Shown one piece after another: positions 5,297 through 6,463 of a stretch of DNA of 6,463 bases. The notes under the pieces are model-generated. The model saw only the letters and a list, made by a program, of their open reading frames with translations, was not told the origin of the DNA and made no database searches. The stretch is from an uncultured Enterobacter sp. Lineage in GTDB: Bacteria > Pseudomonadota > Gammaproteobacteria > Enterobacterales > Enterobacteriaceae. The first letter of the stretch is position 1; every line of letters begins with the position of its first letter. The translations under genes and the position numbers were made by a program. Location of the stretch: positions 1 to 6,463 of the forward strand of contig CAMKZP010000220.1 in the NCBI GenBank assembly GCA_946477805.1, given 5' to 3'.

Positions 5297-5938
5297 TTAA
5301 GCAGGGATATATTCGTGGGGAGGATTGTTAAGCAGCGCTAAAAACTTGTTTAAAAGTACAGGCCGAATAATTTCCGGCGTGGCCGTTTCCACCCACTGAC
5401 GCATTTGCGCCATTTCCATTCCAGCATAGCCACACGGGTTGATGCGCAGGAACGGGGTAAGATCCATATTAATATTGAGCGCCAGTCCGTGGAAAGAGCA
5501 GCCTTTACGAATGCGCAGGCCGAGCGAACATATTTTCCTCTCTCCCACGTATACGCCCGGGGCATCTGCACGGGGATGGGCGTCAATATCAAACTCCGCA
5601 AGGGTGTTGACCACCGTTTGCTCCAGCAGGGTGACGAGCTCGCGCACGCCCAGCTTTCTGCGCTTGAGATTGAGCAGCACATACATCACCTGCTGCCCGG
5701 GGCCATGATAGGTCACCTGTCCACCGCGATCGCTTTGAATCACCGGGATATCTCCCGTCATCAGCAGATGCTCGGCTTTACCTGCCTGACCCTGAGTAAA
5801 AACCGGAAGGTGCTCAACCAGCCAGATCTCATCGGGTGTGGCGTCATCGCGTGAATCGGTGAAATCATGCATAGCCTGGGAGACAGGCTCGTAAGGTTGC
5901 AGCCCGAGATGGCGGACAATAATTTTATCCTGGTACAA
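5297..5938 (-). CDS. lipB: Octanoyl-ACP:protein N-octanoyltransferase LipB
   Basis: LipB transfers octanoate from acyl carrier protein to the lipoyl-domain lysine of apo-enzymes through a thioester on an active-site cysteine, giving the substrate for LipA. The 213 residues match the enteric length. The catalytic Cys169 (FLRINPCGYAG) and Lys135 (VGERKICSLG) are at the E. coli positions. The substrate-binding RGGQVTYHGPGQ segment (71-82) is intact. The start is a TTG at 5938, with GGGGA seven bases upstream; this agrees with the TTG start reported for E. coli lipB as I recall it. No in-frame ATG lies nearby. An extended -10 promoter about 40 bases upstream suggests transcription apart from ybeD. 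The two genes are 94 bases apart, with a perfect palindrome between them. Confidence 0.97.
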   Translation of the reverse strand: MYQDKIIVRHLGLQPYEPVSQAMHDFTDSRDDATPDEIWLVEHLPVFTQGQAGKAEHLLMTGDIPVIQSDRGGQVTYHGPGQQVMYVLLNLKRRKLGVRELVTLLEQTVVNTLAEFDIDAHPRADAPGVYVGERKICSLGLRIRKGCSFHGLALNINMDLTPFLRINPCGYAGMEMAQMRQWVETATPEIIRPVLLNKFLALLNNPPHEYIPA

Positions 5939-5977
5939 AACGATGTCCCCAACGAAAGGAGAGAAAAGGTAGCGGGG

Positions 5978-5986
5978 AGTATATCA
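5978..5986 (-). promoter_or_regulatory. Candidate lipB promoter, extended -10
   Basis: The minus strand reads TGATATACT, the same nine bases as the element before lipA. There is no -35 hexamer resembling TTGACA; the -35 position (about 6001-6006) instead falls inside the palindrome at 6000-6023. Start point expected near 5971, giving a leader of about 33 bases. Confidence 0.45.
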
Positions 5987-5999
5987 CAGCGGGGAGGCG

Positions 6000-6023
6000 G
6001 GTTACCCGGCAAACCGGGTAACC
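6000..6023. repeat. Perfect 10-bp inverted repeat between ybeD and lipB
   Basis: GGTTACCCGG (6000-6009) and CCGGGTAACC (6014-6023) flank the loop CAAA. As RNA from ybeD it is a strong hairpin nine bases after the ybeD stop, but no T run follows, so it is not a classic terminator. As DNA it covers the -35 region of the putative lipB promoter, where a dimeric regulator could bind. It could also simply protect the ybeD mRNA 3' end. Confidence 0.55.
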
Positions 6024-6032
6024 GCAAAGGGT

Positions 6033-6296
6033 CTACAGCACCATACGAACGATTTCGATATTGCCGAGCTCTTCGTACAGCGTCTCAACTTGCTCAATGT
6101 GTGTCGCAGTGATGGTAATAGAAACCGAGTGGTAGTTGCCCTTGCTGCTTGGTTTTACCGACGGAGAGTAATCGCCCGGCGCATGGCGCTGTACCACTTC
6201 AACCACCTGATCAACCAGCTCAGGCTTCGCCAGACCCATTACTTTGTAAGTAAATGAGGTAGGGAATTCAAGCAGTTCGTTAAGTTTGGTTTTCAT
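6033..6296 (-). CDS. ybeD: YbeD, DUF493/UPF0250 family protein
   Basis: YbeD is a small cytoplasmic protein of 87 residues in the DUF493 (UPF0250) family, whose E. coli member has an ACT-like alpha/beta fold. Its biochemical role is not established. Family marks are the N-terminal LNELLEFPTSFTYKVMG, the central HAPGD, KGNYHSVSITITA and the C-terminal YEELGNIEIVRMVL. The ATG at 6296 is preceded by GGAG with five bases between. It lies between dacA and lipB, as in enteric bacteria generally. The dacA terminator separates it from dacA, and a good promoter match (6362-6391) just upstream of that terminator suggests independent expression. A lipoate role has been suspected from position alone; nothing in the sequence proves it. 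Confidence 0.95.
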   Translation of the reverse strand: MKTKLNELLEFPTSFTYKVMGLAKPELVDQVVEVVQRHAPGDYSPSVKPSSKGNYHSVSITITATHIEQVETLYEELGNIEIVRMVL

Positions 6297-6316
6297 GTCA
6301 GCTCCGGCGTAACGTC

Positions 6317-6351
6317 AAAAAATAATAACTCCCACATCGGGTGGGAGTTAT
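6317..6351 (-). terminator. dacA intrinsic terminator in the ybeD leader
   Basis: ATAACTCCCAC (6325-6335) pairs perfectly over 11 bp with GTGGGAGTTAT (6341-6351), loop ATCGG. On the minus strand it is followed by TATTTTTT (6317-6324), a standard intrinsic terminator. It lies 51 bases past the dacA stop and 20 bases before the ybeD start codon. Confidence 0.85.
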
Positions 6352-6361
6352 CAGGATACTT

Positions 6362-6391
6362 AGTATATGGGGATCAAAATCACACTTTCAA
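6362..6391 (-). promoter_or_regulatory. Candidate ybeD promoter inside the dacA 3' region
   Basis: On the minus strand TTGAAA (6386-6391, five of six) is followed by 18 bases and TATACT (6362-6367, five of six). The start point, near 6355, would be only about four bases before the dacA terminator hairpin. The palindrome ACACTT-TC-AAGTGT (6382-6395) overlaps the -35 element. Confidence 0.5.
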
Positions 6392-6402
6392 GTGTTCAAT
6401 TT

Positions 6403-6463
6403 TTAGCCAAACCAGTGATGGAACATCAGTTTAATGTAATCAATGATTTTGCCGAAGACATTG
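6403..6463 (-). CDS. dacA: D-alanyl-D-alanine carboxypeptidase DacA (PBP5), C-terminal end only
   Basis: Only the last 19 codons and the TAA stop are inside the window; the rest lies beyond the right edge. The residues NVFGKIIDYIKLMFHHWFG match the C-terminal amphipathic helix that anchors penicillin-binding protein 5 to the periplasmic face of the inner membrane. PBP5 trims the terminal D-alanine from peptidoglycan pentapeptides. The identity rests on this tail plus the conserved position before ybeD and lipB. Confidence 0.9.
   Translation of the reverse strand, partial: NVFGKIIDYIKLMFHHWFG

Noticed and set aside
6000..6023. REP/BIME repeat between ybeD and lipB
   Set aside because: It shares ACCCGG-type bases with enterobacterial REP elements, but it is a simple symmetrical palindrome without the REP layout.

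Overview
The window is a stretch of core chromosome from a member of the Enterobacteriaceae. The gene order pagP–cspE–crcB–ybeM–tatE–lipA–ybeF–lipB–ybeD–dacA matches the E. coli/Salmonella layout, and most proteins look nearly identical to the E. coli ones as I remember them. The PagP signal peptide, the intact ybeM and a YbeF effector domain that seems to diverge from E. coli suggest an Enterobacter-like genus rather than E. coli itself. That placement is inference. I see no insertion sequence, prophage, CRISPR array, tRNA or rRNA.

Left part (1–2800). pagP (outer-membrane lipid A palmitoyltransferase) and cspE (cold-shock RNA chaperone) run rightward. The predicted cspE transcript starts on a hairpin followed by six T. 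A strong terminator ends cspE. Facing it on the minus strand are crcB (fluoride channel) and, after it, an unlabelled 28-residue single-pass membrane protein ORF with a good ribosome binding site. ybeM (nitrilase-family deaminated glutathione amidase, catalytic triad intact) diverges from crcB and is followed by tatE (Tat translocase small subunit).

Right part (2801–6463). Everything is on the minus strand. Reading in the direction of transcription: the last 19 codons of dacA (PBP5), its terminator, ybeD (DUF493), lipB (octanoyltransferase, TTG start), ybeF (LysR-type regulator, GTG start) and lipA (lipoyl synthase). lipA converges on tatE across a symmetrical bidirectional terminator. LipB moves octanoate from acyl-ACP onto lipoyl domains and LipA inserts the two sulfurs, so the two lip genes form the endogenous lipoate pathway. 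They are separated by ybeF and each appears to have its own extended -10 promoter with the same nine-base element.

No large undescribed system is visible. The most worthwhile leads are small: the 28-aa membrane protein behind crcB and a possible hairpin at its ribosome binding site; a perfect 17-bp LysR-type palindrome just upstream of ybeF; and two promoters (cspE, ybeD) placed so that the transcript would begin almost directly with a terminator-like hairpin.
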